Shown here piece by piece: positions 26,650 to 34,978 of a DNA stretch of 64,000 nucleotides. How positions within the stretch are numbered: the first letter of the stretch is position 1; every line of letters begins with the position of its first letter. The notes below the pieces were generated by a model. That model was not told where the DNA came from and ran no database searches. It worked only from the letters and a program-made list of their open reading frames with translations. Origin of the DNA: an uncultured Eggerthellaceae bacterium. Lineage in GTDB: Bacteria; Actinomycetota; Coriobacteriia; Coriobacteriales; Eggerthellaceae. The DNA lies in the NCBI GenBank assembly GCA_910588945.1, contig CAJUSF010000016.1, positions 27,240-91,239 on the forward strand. Direction: 5' to 3'. The translations under genes were made by a program, and so were the position numbers.

Positions 26650-27951
26650 ATGAAGTTCGAGCGTTTAGAGAGAAAATCCAAAGACGACAAGGGAAACATC
26701 GTCGTTTTTGCCGGCGTTGATAGAGATGTCGTGAAGGAAATACTTGCCCAGTTTTATGGCGTGATCGCAAAGTCGAAAGGTCTCGATGCTTCGATGGACT
26801 GGGACAAGATGGATGAAGTTGCATCAGAGTCCATGGGTGCTATCGAATATAAAGAGTTGCGCCGAGATTTTGTTGTGAATCGCATTTTGGGCGATGCGAT
26901 CTTAGAGCTCGACTTGAAACCAGCGATCACCCCTCAGATCCATGTGCTTGACTATCCAAGCGCTGAAGAGCCTTTTGAGGTTGAGGCTTCGATTGTCGAA
27001 CAACCTAGGATTACGCTTAGCTCTCTTGAGCCGGTTGAGGTCGTAATGGATGGGCTTGTGGTGAACGATCGCGTTGTCGCTGCGCGTGTCGCCGAACTTC
27101 TTGATAGCTATGCGACATACGATGAGGCCGAGCCCCATGTTGTGCGGGCAGGTGATGCTGTTCTGCTCGATGTTGACACGCAGCTCGATGGCGTTTTGGT
27201 GGGAAGGCTTTCCGGAAAGAAAATGACACTTGAGCTTGACGGCGAATCGATGCCGGCCGAGTTTTACAAGGGTGTTATCGGCATGAATGTCGGCGAGAGC
27301 AAGACGTTTGATTTCACTGTCGCTAGAGACCGTGCGATCTCACAGGATGATGTCGAGAAATATACCTCTGTCGTCACGGTTTTGTCGCAGCTGAAGAAAA
27401 ACGAAATCGAACTCACGGATGATTGGGTGAGGGCGCATTATCCCTCGGTTGTAAACGTCAAGGAGTTCTTCGAGGAGGTCCGCAAAGATGCCGAATACGA
27501 TGCGCTGGTTTACAACAGGGACACCCTTGCGCATCTCGCAAACAACGAGCTTGAAAAACGAATGCAGGGCGATATTCCCGATGCATTCTATCAGGCCTCC
27601 TATAAAAGCTTGATGGCCAAGATTGAGGCTGATCTGGCAAAGCAGGGAAAGACTCTTGATGATTATTACGAAGAAGAGGACACAAATGAGCAGGAATTCA
27701 GCGTGAAGATGCTCATCCAATCCGGCGAGAATCTCAAGCAGGGTTTTGCCTTGGAGGCGCTATTTGACGGCCGGGGTATGACTCTTGGCGATGAGGAGAT
27801 AGAAAAGGCTGCGGCGAGATTTTTCGACCGCGAGTTGAGTGTGGATGATTTGAGGCAAACCGGAAGGTTACGCTTGGCGGAAAGCATGGCCAAACGCGAG
27901 AAGGCGCTCGGATGGCTTGTTGAGACCGCTATCGTCAGAAGTGAGGACTGA
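26650..27951 (+). CDS. trigger-factor-like chaperone paralogue in molybdoenzyme locus
   Basis: 433 residues. A middle FKBP-like PPIase domain (GDAVLLDVDTQLDGVLVGRLSGKKMTLELDGESMPAEFYKGVIGMNVGESKTFDFTV, about 174-225) and a helical C-terminal chaperone region (NELEKRMQGDIPDAFYQASYKSLMAKIEADLAKQGKTLDDYY) match trigger factor. The N-terminal ~130 residues are divergent, and I see no GFRxGKxP ribosome-docking signature. It is followed without gap by two Cys-rich small genes and then the second molybdoenzyme. A dedicated chaperone for the apo-enzyme or its Fe-S partner is a reasonable inference; it is unlikely to be the housekeeping trigger factor. Confidence 0.85.
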   Translation: MKFERLERKSKDDKGNIVVFAGVDRDVVKEILAQFYGVIAKSKGLDASMDWDKMDEVASESMGAIEYKELRRDFVVNRILGDAILELDLKPAITPQIHVLDYPSAEEPFEVEASIVEQPRITLSSLEPVEVVMDGLVVNDRVVAARVAELLDSYATYDEAEPHVVRAGDAVLLDVDTQLDGVLVGRLSGKKMTLELDGESMPAEFYKGVIGMNVGESKTFDFTVARDRAISQDDVEKYTSVVTVLSQLKKNEIELTDDWVRAHYPSVVNVKEFFEEVRKDAEYDALVYNRDTLAHLANNELEKRMQGDIPDAFYQASYKSLMAKIEADLAKQGKTLDDYYEEEDTNEQEFSVKMLIQSGENLKQGFALEALFDGRGMTLGDEEIEKAAARFFDRELSVDDLRQTGRLRLAESMAKREKALGWLVETAIVRSED

Positions 27952-27952
27952 G

Positions 27953-28144
27953 ATGTGTTATCCGTGCAGAAACTGTGGAAGCTGCACATCCGATAAGTCT
28001 TCCAACGCCATCAAGTGCCCAAAGTGCGGAATCGATATAGATGAGGTGAGCAATCGCTGCGTCAAGTGCGGTTGGTCGATGCCGTTGCCGCCGGGGTTTT
28101 CAGCGGGCTCTTCCGTCTTGGATGCATCGAAGGGAGACTTTTGA
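27953..28144 (+). CDS. Cys-rich zinc-ribbon small protein A
   Basis: 63 residues, starting 1 bp after the trigger-factor-like stop. It has an N-terminal Cys cluster MCYPCRNCGSC and a ribbon CPKCGIDIDEVSNRCVKCG, then a short Pro/Gly/Ser tail. The layout (CxxCxxC head, then paired CxxCG) recurs in the next gene and in the third molybdoenzyme locus (47560). The function is unknown; metal binding is implied. Confidence 0.75.
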   Translation: MCYPCRNCGSCTSDKSSNAIKCPKCGIDIDEVSNRCVKCGWSMPLPPGFSAGSSVLDASKGDF

Positions 28145-28320
28145 TGGAGAAGTGCTATGTGTGCAACAGCTGCGGAAAATGCAACGAACAGCCTTCAGGT
28201 GTTTTGTTGCTTGGGTGTGAGGATTGTGGGCATCTGATAAAACCCGGTGAGAATACAAAGCGCTGTCCTGAGTGCGGTGGGGAGAAAATCACCTTGATTG
28301 ACACCAGGCGATCTAAATAG
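28144..28320 (+). CDS. Cys-rich zinc-ribbon small protein B
   Basis: 58 residues; the ATG overlaps the stop of the previous gene by 1 bp, showing coupling. CYVCNSCGKCNEQPSG is followed by CEDCGHLIKPGENTKRCPECGG. It is a paralogue in pattern of the 27953 and 47560 proteins. The longer frame from 28066 lies inside the upstream gene and is rejected. The function is unknown. Confidence 0.75.
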   Translation: MEKCYVCNSCGKCNEQPSGVLLLGCEDCGHLIKPGENTKRCPECGGEKITLIDTRRSK

Positions 28321-28509
28321 ATGCCGGATGCGTAAAGCCCCAGGTGTCAGGCGTAATAGCAGGCCTAATACTCACAGTCGTAGCTTCAGAAAAAGCACCA
28401 TTTCATACCTTATAACAGATGTGTTTGATCACAAGTCTTGAAAGAATCGGAGACGCTGTAAGTCATTTTGATCGTAGGTAGCAAAGAGAAAGAGGAGAGG
28501 AGCATCAAT

Positions 28510-30816
28510 ATGAGCGAGTTGACCCGGGTAACCGATACACCTCGAGTTCAAGAACTTGAGGATGGAACGACGGTATTCCGTACTGCTCAATGGTCGCCTC
28601 CCGGATGTCATGGCGTAGGTTGCGGCCTTCGTGTATTCGTCAAGGATGGCAAGGTGCAAAAGGTTGAGGGAGATCCTGAGCACCCGATCACGAATGGACG
28701 TCTATGCCTTCGTTGTTTGACGTTGCCGGAGTATATTTATCATGAGGATCGTCTGCTGTATCCGATGAAGCGCGATCGCAAGTATCGCGGACAGGCTGAT
28801 AAGTGGGAGCGTATCACTTGGGATGAGGCTTATGACATCATTGTTGAGAAATATCATGAGCTGACTGAAAAGTACGGCCCTGATACTGTATCGGTTTGGA
28901 CAGGCACAGGACGCGAGGCTAGCGCTTATCAGTTCCAGACCTGCAACCAAGTTTTCCATAGCCGCACCGCTATCCATGCAAACGGTGGTTGGTCATGCGT
29001 TATTCCTCGTCAAACCGCGATGGACTGGTTGCTTGGATGTGCATATGTCGAGTATGACGGTGCATTCGGATTCAAGGATCGCTACGATGATCCTCGCTAC
29101 GAACTTCCGAAGTACATGCTTGTTTGGGGACGTGATCCGCTGTGGTCAAATCCTGATGGATTGTTCGGCCACAGCACGGTGGATATGATGAAGCGTGGAA
29201 CGAAGCTGATCGTTGTCGACCCCCGCGCGACTTGGCTTGCCCGCCACGCATACATTCATTTCCAGATCCGTCCTGGCACAGATGCTGCTTTAGCGATGGC
29301 TCTCAACTATGTCATCATAACCGAGGATCTCTACGACCATGACTTCGTCGAGAAATGGACATACGGTTTTGATGAGTATGCCGAGCGCATCAAGACGATG
29401 ACCCCCGAGATGGCGGCTGAGATCTGCGAGGTTCCTGTTGAGGACATCTATAAAGCAGCTCGTGCGCTGGCTGAAAAGCCCTCCACGGCATCTGTCGGTT
29501 TGAAGACAGACCAAAATCCGAATACGCTTCAGATCTGTCATGCGGTTTGGGGAATCTTTGCACTCTGCGGAAATCTCGATAATCCTGGCGGCATCAAACT
29601 TGGCCAGACCATGAAAAACGGTGGTTCAACAGGCCGTAAGGGCGTTGGAATGCTTGTGAATGAGGAGGAGACTAACCCCATTCCGATCGCAGGTCATGAT
29701 CAGTATCCGGCGATGGACTTCATTATCAACACCACGCAGCCGGACTGTACTCTTGATACACTTCGCACCAACATTCCATATCCGATCGAGTTCCTCTACA
29801 TTCAGAGCTCGAACTTCATTTCATCGTGCATCACTCAGCAGCCGATGCAGTGGCTAGAGGCGTGCCGTCATAAAGAGTTCATCATGGCGACCGATATCTT
29901 CATGAACCCAACAATCCAAGGTCTCGCCGATCTCGTGCTTCCTGTTTCGACGGCTCTTGAGCATGAGGGCATCGTCACATTCCACGGCTGCAACCAGCCC
30001 GGTCAGTTTCATGCTCTTACAAAGTGCATTGAGCCGCTCGGTGAGTGCAAGTCCGACCTTGAGATCATGCTCGACCTCGATCATCGCATCAACCCTGATC
30101 GCGATCCATCTGAGACCAAGTGGCTTGATCCGCATAGCTATCTGGATGATAAGATCCAAAACATTCCGGATACCGCTGATCCGAATACCCATGAGCCTAT
30201 GACTTATGAGAAACTCCGCGAGTGGGTCTATGGTCGATATGAGATTCCTTACTATCAGTATGAGAAGGGTCTTTTGCGCATGGACGGCGAGCCGGGATTC
30301 AAGTCGACCACAGGTCGCGTGGAGCTGTGGAGTACTGTGAAATCGCACCTTGGCGAAGATCCGCTGCCATATTATGAGGAGCCGCGCTTCTCGAAGCGTT
30401 CGCGTCCGGAATGGGCAGAGGAGTATCCGCTTGAGTTCGTTACCGGCGCGCGCCGCCCAACTTCTTTCCATACCGAGCATCGCATGATCAAGTCGCTGCG
30501 TGAGATTCGCGAGGCTGCGACCGTCGAGATCAATCCTGTGACTGCAGAGAAGTACGGAATTCACACGGGCGACTGGGTGAAGATCGAAAACCCATGGGGC
30601 GTTTGCAAAATGAAGGCTGATGTCACCCCGATCGTTAAAGAGACGGTTATCGGATGCGATCACGGCTGGTGGTATCCGGAGGATAAGGGTGGCGAGCTCT
30701 TTGGCGTATGGAAGTCAAACATCAATGAGCTTATGCCTTGGAAAGAGATCGGCAAGCTGGGTCTTGGTTCGCACTATGGTGCCCTGCCCTGCAAGATCTC
30801 TCGTTGCGAAGACTAG
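28510..30816 (+). CDS. molybdopterin-dependent oxidoreductase catalytic subunit 2
   Basis: 768 residues, similar in plan to subunit 1. The Fe-S motif is Cys33-x4-Cys38 with Cys66-x2-Cys69 (PGCHGVGCG ... GRLCLRC). WERITWDEAYDII, TGTGREASAYQFQ, the candidate Mo ligand Cys163 in GGWSCVIPRQ, MLVWGRDPLWSNPDG and VVDPRATWLARHA follow. The C-terminal domain has LEFVTGARRPTSFHTEHRMIKSLREIREAATVEINPVTAEKYGIHTGDWV. There is no Tat signal, so it is cytoplasmic. ATG 28510 follows gagaggagcatca. The first 35 residues differ from subunit 1, so the pair is not a recent duplication. Confidence 0.93.
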   Translation: MSELTRVTDTPRVQELEDGTTVFRTAQWSPPGCHGVGCGLRVFVKDGKVQKVEGDPEHPITNGRLCLRCLTLPEYIYHEDRLLYPMKRDRKYRGQADKWERITWDEAYDIIVEKYHELTEKYGPDTVSVWTGTGREASAYQFQTCNQVFHSRTAIHANGGWSCVIPRQTAMDWLLGCAYVEYDGAFGFKDRYDDPRYELPKYMLVWGRDPLWSNPDGLFGHSTVDMMKRGTKLIVVDPRATWLARHAYIHFQIRPGTDAALAMALNYVIITEDLYDHDFVEKWTYGFDEYAERIKTMTPEMAAEICEVPVEDIYKAARALAEKPSTASVGLKTDQNPNTLQICHAVWGIFALCGNLDNPGGIKLGQTMKNGGSTGRKGVGMLVNEEETNPIPIAGHDQYPAMDFIINTTQPDCTLDTLRTNIPYPIEFLYIQSSNFISSCITQQPMQWLEACRHKEFIMATDIFMNPTIQGLADLVLPVSTALEHEGIVTFHGCNQPGQFHALTKCIEPLGECKSDLEIMLDLDHRINPDRDPSETKWLDPHSYLDDKIQNIPDTADPNTHEPMTYEKLREWVYGRYEIPYYQYEKGLLRMDGEPGFKSTTGRVELWSTVKSHLGEDPLPYYEEPRFSKRSRPEWAEEYPLEFVTGARRPTSFHTEHRMIKSLREIREAATVEINPVTAEKYGIHTGDWVKIENPWGVCKMKADVTPIVKETVIGCDHGWWYPEDKGGELFGVWKSNINELMPWKEIGKLGLGSHYGALPCKISRCED

Positions 30817-30844
30817 TTTGAATCCTAGAAAGGAGGTTCGGTAA

Positions 30845-31180
30845 ATGAGCACTTATGGGTTGATGTTTGATAACGAGTACTGCACAGGATGTCATTCCTG
30901 CGAAATTGCCTGCCGCAACCACTTGGATCTTCCCCTTGGACAGTGGGGCATAAAGCTTCTCGAGCTTGGTCCTTGGCGCAAGATGGACAACACATGGGAG
31001 TCTAAGTATGTTCCCGTTCCAACCACCTATTGCGACCTTTGTGAGGATCGCGTTGCAAGAGGTGAAAAGCCTTCCTGCGTCCTTCACTGCCTAGCTGAGG
31101 CCATCGAATACGGCACCATGGAGGAGCTGGCTGCCAAGATGTCTGAACGTGGGGCTCAATGTTCGGTATTCCTCCCTTAG
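30845..31180 (+). CDS. two-cluster [4Fe-4S] ferredoxin-type subunit 2
   Basis: 111 residues with cysteines at exactly the same positions as subunit 1 (13, 16, 19, 23 and 63, 66, 78, 82): CTGCHSCEIACR and CDLCEDRVARGEKPSCVLHC. The conserved GQWGIKLLELGPW stretch is shared with the 24283 protein. The ATG follows aaaggaggttcgg, 28 bp after the catalytic subunit. It is the partner of the 28510 enzyme. Confidence 0.93.
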   Translation: MSTYGLMFDNEYCTGCHSCEIACRNHLDLPLGQWGIKLLELGPWRKMDNTWESKYVPVPTTYCDLCEDRVARGEKPSCVLHCLAEAIEYGTMEELAAKMSERGAQCSVFLP

Positions 31181-31229
31181 GAAGGGATGAATCATAGTAT
31201 TCGCACTCTCCAGCGAATAAATACTGGAG

Positions 31230-31265
31230 GACCCCGGCATGTCAGTTGACCCGGGGTCTTTCAAT
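31230..31265 (+). terminator. probable terminator after ferredoxin 2
   Basis: Stem gaccccgg / ccggggtc with a 13-nt loop, followed by tttcaatttt. It separates the enzyme/ferredoxin pair from the MFS gene, which may need its own promoter or read-through. Confidence 0.7.
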
Positions 31266-31366
31266 TTTGAAGCGTTTTTGCGGTTTGAATAGGGGCTGCA
31301 GCGGTTTATCGAAGCGGTGCTTTGTTGGTTGAGATTCTTGAAGATCATCCCTGTTAGGAACTCATT

Positions 31367-32593
31367 TTGAAGATCGAGAGACTTTGGAATAGGAGATTTG
31401 TTCAGCTTATCTGCATTGAGGGATGTTTGCAGATGGGAGGATTTCTCACGCGCTCGATTAATGCGAACTACGCTGTTGAAATGGGGGCCAGCATGACATT
31501 GGCTGGCTTTATTGCCGGATTGATGGCAACAGCCGCTTTGATGTTTCGTCCATTTTGTGGTGCAATCTCAGATAGGTTGAGCAAGAAAAGCCTCCTTGTT
31601 GTGTCGTGCTTTCTTTTCGCCATTGCAGCATTTGGGTGCGCCGTTTTTCAAAACCTTGTAGCCCTTGGGATCTGTCTTGCGATTCAGGGTTTTGCGTTCG
31701 CATTTAAATCCGCGATAGTCATATCATTTGTTCCGCTGATCGTTCCTGAAAGGTATGTCGGGACTGGCGTGGGGTGGATGGGTTTGGCCTACACGATAGC
31801 CATTGCCCTTGGGCCCGCTATAGGTTTAGGCATTGCAGATGCACTTGGATATCCTGCGACTTATATAGTGTCCGGTGCGGTTTTGGCTGCAGCTTTGGCC
31901 CTTGCTGTGCTTTTCAAGGATCCTGTCGACGCGACTGAGGACGCAGCTGGCTCACAAATGGGCAACAAAGATGAAAGTTGGAGCAGGGGCGCATCAGCCA
32001 GTTCGAAGCGAAGTGCTTTGTCCCGACTCTTTTATCTTCCCGTTATACCGCTGTCGATCATAGGCGGCATTCTCATGATCGCTCAAGGTGTCGTCTCCTC
32101 ATTTATTTTGCTTACTGGAGAGATGCGGGGCCTAGAGACTGTGTCGTTGTATTTTGTGTTCTACTCCGTTGCAAATCTCGGTGCCCGACCTTTGGCAGGT
32201 CGAGCCAGCGACGAGTGGGGAGTGCAAAAGATCGCGCCTCCGATGATGATTGTGGCCGCTTTAGGAATGGTGGCGCTTGCATTCATGGATTCCACGCCTG
32301 GTGTTGCGATTGGTGGCGTGTGTATGGGGCTCGGCCAGGGATCTGCATATGCTGCAATTCAGGCTGAGTCTGTGCGCGGTGTTCCGACTCAAAGCTTGGG
32401 GAGAGCCGCCAATACTTACTTTATTGGCCCTGATCTTGCTATGGGATTAGGACCTATCGCAGGTGGCGCGGTATTGGAATCGTTTGGACCGGCTGCGATG
32501 TTTTTGTTCTGTGCGGCATGTATATCGGTTGCGCTTGTGCTGTTTGTTTTCTGGGGAATGCGAGCATCTGCGATCGATCGCTCTCATGAATGA
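31367..32593 (+). CDS. MFS transporter, molybdoenzyme locus 2
   Basis: 408 residues with 12 hydrophobic segments. FRPFCGAISDRLSKKSLLVVSC is the MFS loop 2-3 motif (G-x-x-x-D-R). The start is TTG at 31367, preceded by taggaa; no in-frame ATG before residue 22 fits better. It belongs to the MFS_1 superfamily, unlike the GPH-type carrier of locus 1. It probably carries the substrate or product of the 28510 enzyme. Confidence 0.85.
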   Translation: MKIERLWNRRFVQLICIEGCLQMGGFLTRSINANYAVEMGASMTLAGFIAGLMATAALMFRPFCGAISDRLSKKSLLVVSCFLFAIAAFGCAVFQNLVALGICLAIQGFAFAFKSAIVISFVPLIVPERYVGTGVGWMGLAYTIAIALGPAIGLGIADALGYPATYIVSGAVLAAALALAVLFKDPVDATEDAAGSQMGNKDESWSRGASASSKRSALSRLFYLPVIPLSIIGGILMIAQGVVSSFILLTGEMRGLETVSLYFVFYSVANLGARPLAGRASDEWGVQKIAPPMMIVAALGMVALAFMDSTPGVAIGGVCMGLGQGSAYAAIQAESVRGVPTQSLGRAANTYFIGPDLAMGLGPIAGGAVLESFGPAAMFLFCAACISVALVLFVFWGMRASAIDRSHE

Positions 32594-32644
32594 GTCGGGA
32601 TCGCTTGCTTTTATCCGAGTAATTACTTCTTGATAGGAGATGAA

Positions 32645-33205
32645 ATGGATTTCAAAACCATGATCAATAACTTTAATACTGAGAAAAGGATTCTGATTTC
32701 AGGTTGTGGCTGTGGGAAATCCGCGATCGAATTGGCGAAGACAGTCGACAAGGATGCGTATATTTTGGCTATCGATCCATCGTCTGAACTGATTGAAATG
32801 GCCAATCATAGAAAGGCGCTAAGTAAGGTCAGCAACATCGATTTCAAGACGGGAAAGACCGATTCGCTTGGGCAGCATTCAGGTTCGTTCGATGTTGTGT
32901 TTGTTGGAAGAGGCGAGAGTCTTAAGATGAATCGAAATTCGGCGCTTGACAGCGTTGTTAAGGTTTTGAAAGTCGGTGGAAAAGTGGTCTTTTTCGATTC
33001 GATTGTGAACACCGATGTCACAACCGTTAAGAAGCTAGGAAGTTATGCGGTATTGTTGGGTGTAGATGAGGCTTTAGATAAAGGTATGCTGCAAAAACGA
33101 TTGCATAGTGCAGGATTTAGCGAGGTGGATATTAAGCCGGTATGCGAAGATTCTTGCAATGCGAGCGATGTTCTTATTGACGTAAAGGTCGTCGGAGTGA
33201 GATGA
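32645..33205 (+). CDS. class I SAM-dependent methyltransferase
   Basis: 186 residues with a Rossmann methyltransferase core: motif I ILISGCGCGKSAIELAK, acidic loop ILAIDPSSELIEMA, and SFDVVFVGRGESLK, KVLKVGGKVVFFDS. GCGCGKS replaces the usual GCGTG. ATG 32645 follows gatagga. It is the last gene of the second locus; it could methylate a phenolic substrate or product or be unrelated. The target is not known. Confidence 0.75.
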   Translation: MDFKTMINNFNTEKRILISGCGCGKSAIELAKTVDKDAYILAIDPSSELIEMANHRKALSKVSNIDFKTGKTDSLGQHSGSFDVVFVGRGESLKMNRNSALDSVVKVLKVGGKVVFFDSIVNTDVTTVKKLGSYAVLLGVDEALDKGMLQKRLHSAGFSEVDIKPVCEDSCNASDVLIDVKVVGVR

Positions 33206-33257
33206 AGGTATCTGTAAAGAGACTACGATCTATAAGGAGACACGATCTATAAAGAGG

Positions 33258-33993
33258 CTATGAGAAGTCCTGATAGATTGCTTGTTTGATCTCTGGCGTG
33301 CATTCGATGAGGCGGTTTGCTTGCTTGTCGTCGAGCGCCAGAAGCGTTGTCGAGAATCCTTCAGCATCTATTGAGCGCTCGCAAACCACGCTTACGCTTG
33401 CGTGTTTGCAGTCTGCGGGATATCCGGTTTTCGGATCGAGGATGTGATGATAAAGCCTGCCATTGGAGATAAACGCGCGCTCGTAAATTCCGCTAGTTAC
33501 TACGCCTCCATGCGGCAATCCATCCTTTTGCAATGCCTCCCAGATCGATTGATGTATGCGGATCGTTCAGACGCACCCAATGTTTTTTGGATGATGCTTC
33601 GAATCCGACTTCGATGCACCGCCAGTTCACGTGCTTAAGCGCAGCTTCGATGTCGCTTTGCACAGGGATGATGCCGCGTTTCATATCCCAAAGCCTGCTC
33701 ACAGCGCCGATAGTTATGTCGAAGATGCCACCGCTTTTCGCGCAGTAGTCAAGCGCAAGGGAAACGAGCTTGGCGCAACGCCTATCGACATAGGTGCGAT
33801 TTCCGTTTGCAGAGTTAATCCGAGACACATTCGAGTCATTCAGAGTTCGTGAGAAGATCCTCTCGTATGTGTTGCACAGATCTTTTGCGCGCATAAGGCA
33901 GCTTTGCGCGAGCGACTCGTCCGCATAAACCGACAGCGATATGAGCGTATTGAATGCGGGAAACCTTAGGATATGCGGGTTGTGGTTTTTCAT
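33258..33993 (-). pseudogene. apbE: ApbE-like FAD:protein FMN transferase, broken
   Basis: Two frames together make an ApbE homologue. The upstream part (33993 down to about 33493) has the normal N-terminus and SIDLGGIAKG. The downstream part (about 33533 to 33258) resumes at GVVTSGIYERAF and HHILDPKTGYPADCKHASVSVVC. About 60-70 residues that should lie between (the NLGGN and WxxGIxxP region) are missing, and the frame shifts at the join near 33510-33540. There is no signal peptide. An internal deletion plus frameshift makes a functional product unlikely; a sequencing error alone could not remove the middle. Confidence 0.8.
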
Positions 33994-34099
33994 TCAATCT
34001 TGGTTGATGTATTTAAGATTGGTGATGCAAGCTGAAGATTAATGAGGGTGGTTCGGAATCTTGAAAAGTCGAAGCGCAAAGATGATGCCGCTTGCAACG

Positions 34100-34372
34100 T
34101 TAAGATTTCTTTCGGTACGCTTTGCTTCTGTGAATCACATTGAGAGCCAGTACAATGAGCTCGCCGTCGTGGATCTCGCACAGAACGCGGTAGTCTCCGA
34201 TACGATATCTCCACTGATCGGAGAGATCTCCGGTTAATGCTTTGCCGAGTGCGCGAGGGTTTTCACAACCATCGATATTTTTCTTCAGCCATGCAAGAAT
34301 AACTCTGCTTTGATTGGGGTTGAGCTTATTTAGCTGCTTGCGAGCTTTTTTACTTAATACAACTCTCCACAT
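34100..34372 (-). CDS. relE: RelE-family mRNA interferase toxin
   Basis: A 90-residue RelE toxin: WRVVLSKKARKQLNKLNPNQSRVILAWLKKNI, then GDLSDQWRYRIGDYRVLCEIHDGELIVLALNVIHRSKAYRK. The RYRIGDYRVL and HRSKAYRK motifs mark RelE proteins that cut mRNA on the ribosome. It overlaps the antitoxin gene by 1 bp. Confidence 0.92.
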   Translation of the reverse strand: MWRVVLSKKARKQLNKLNPNQSRVILAWLKKNIDGCENPRALGKALTGDLSDQWRYRIGDYRVLCEIHDGELIVLALNVIHRSKAYRKKS

Positions 34373-34599
34373 TAGCGCATACCGAATTCTTCCATAACTT
34401 CATCTAGGGTATAGGTAACTGGATCGGCCTTGTACTCTTCATAGGCCTCGTTCCAGTCGCGAAGGTCGGTCGCATCCTCAATAATTTCGAGAGCTGAATT
34501 GATGAGAAAATCTGCCATCGATTGGCCGTGTGCTGCAGCGTACTCAGAGATCAAAGTCTTTTGTCCCTCGTCGATGCGCATTGTGAATGTTGTGCTCAT
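34372..34599 (-). CDS. relB: RelB-type antitoxin (RHH)
   Basis: A 75-residue antitoxin with N-terminal ribbon-helix-helix (FTMRIDEGQKTLISEYAAAHGQSMADFLINSALE) and an acidic C-terminus (WNEAYEEYKADPVTYTLDEVMEEFGMR) that should cap the toxin. The ATG at 34599 follows aaggaggcc. A palindrome lies 16 bp upstream. Confidence 0.9.
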   Translation of the reverse strand: MSTTFTMRIDEGQKTLISEYAAAHGQSMADFLINSALEIIEDATDLRDWNEAYEEYKADPVTYTLDEVMEEFGMR

Positions 34600-34614
34600 A
34601 AGGCCTCCTTATGT

Positions 34615-34626
34615 ATGTAATTACAT
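34615..34626. promoter_or_regulatory. palindrome upstream of relBE
   Basis: Perfect 12-bp palindrome atgtaattacat, repeated in part by gtaacac beside it. The position just before relB fits autoregulation by the RHH antitoxin. Confidence 0.55.
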
Positions 34627-34712
34627 TGTAACACAAATGCATTTCATTGCGCCTCTTTGTTTGCTTGATGATGGCATATTCGTCAAAATGATGACACAGC
34701 AGGGATAACGTC

Positions 34713-34892
34713 ATCAAAACGGATAAACTCGGCCCTTACATCCTTTTTCGTATTTGACGTTTACCTTTGACGCTTCGCGTCAGCGGTCAACTCCTTCATG
34801 CATTTATATATATGCTTCCTTACGGAAACAATGAAAAGCTAGTGTTCAGAGCAAATCGAAAAGGGATGCATCGGGCTTAGGTGTAAGCCTTA
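34713..34892. repeat. dispersed inverted-repeat element, family A copy 1 (degenerate ends)
   Basis: It shares with copies at 41283 and 53077 the terminal atcaaaac...cccttacatcc-ttttcg, the small hairpin gacgcttcgcgtc, the stretch agcggtcaactccttcatgc, tatatgcttccttacgga, and gtgttcagagcaaatcgaaa. The left terminus here has a 12-bp insertion and the right is divergent. The adjacent gcgcacctacg at about 34924 is an inverted half copy of family E. Confidence 0.75.
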
Positions 34893-34978
34893 CTTGCGGT
34901 TGACCTGCGTCATACAACCTTGTTGCGCACCTACGGGGGCGACCTGCGTCCTCTCGAAAATGACACGACCGGTGGGTT

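Noticed and set aside
27017..27229. Minus-strand ORFs inside the trigger-factor-like gene and the other large genes
   Set aside because: They are shadow frames of well-supported coding genes, with basic or low-complexity translations and no ribosome sites.
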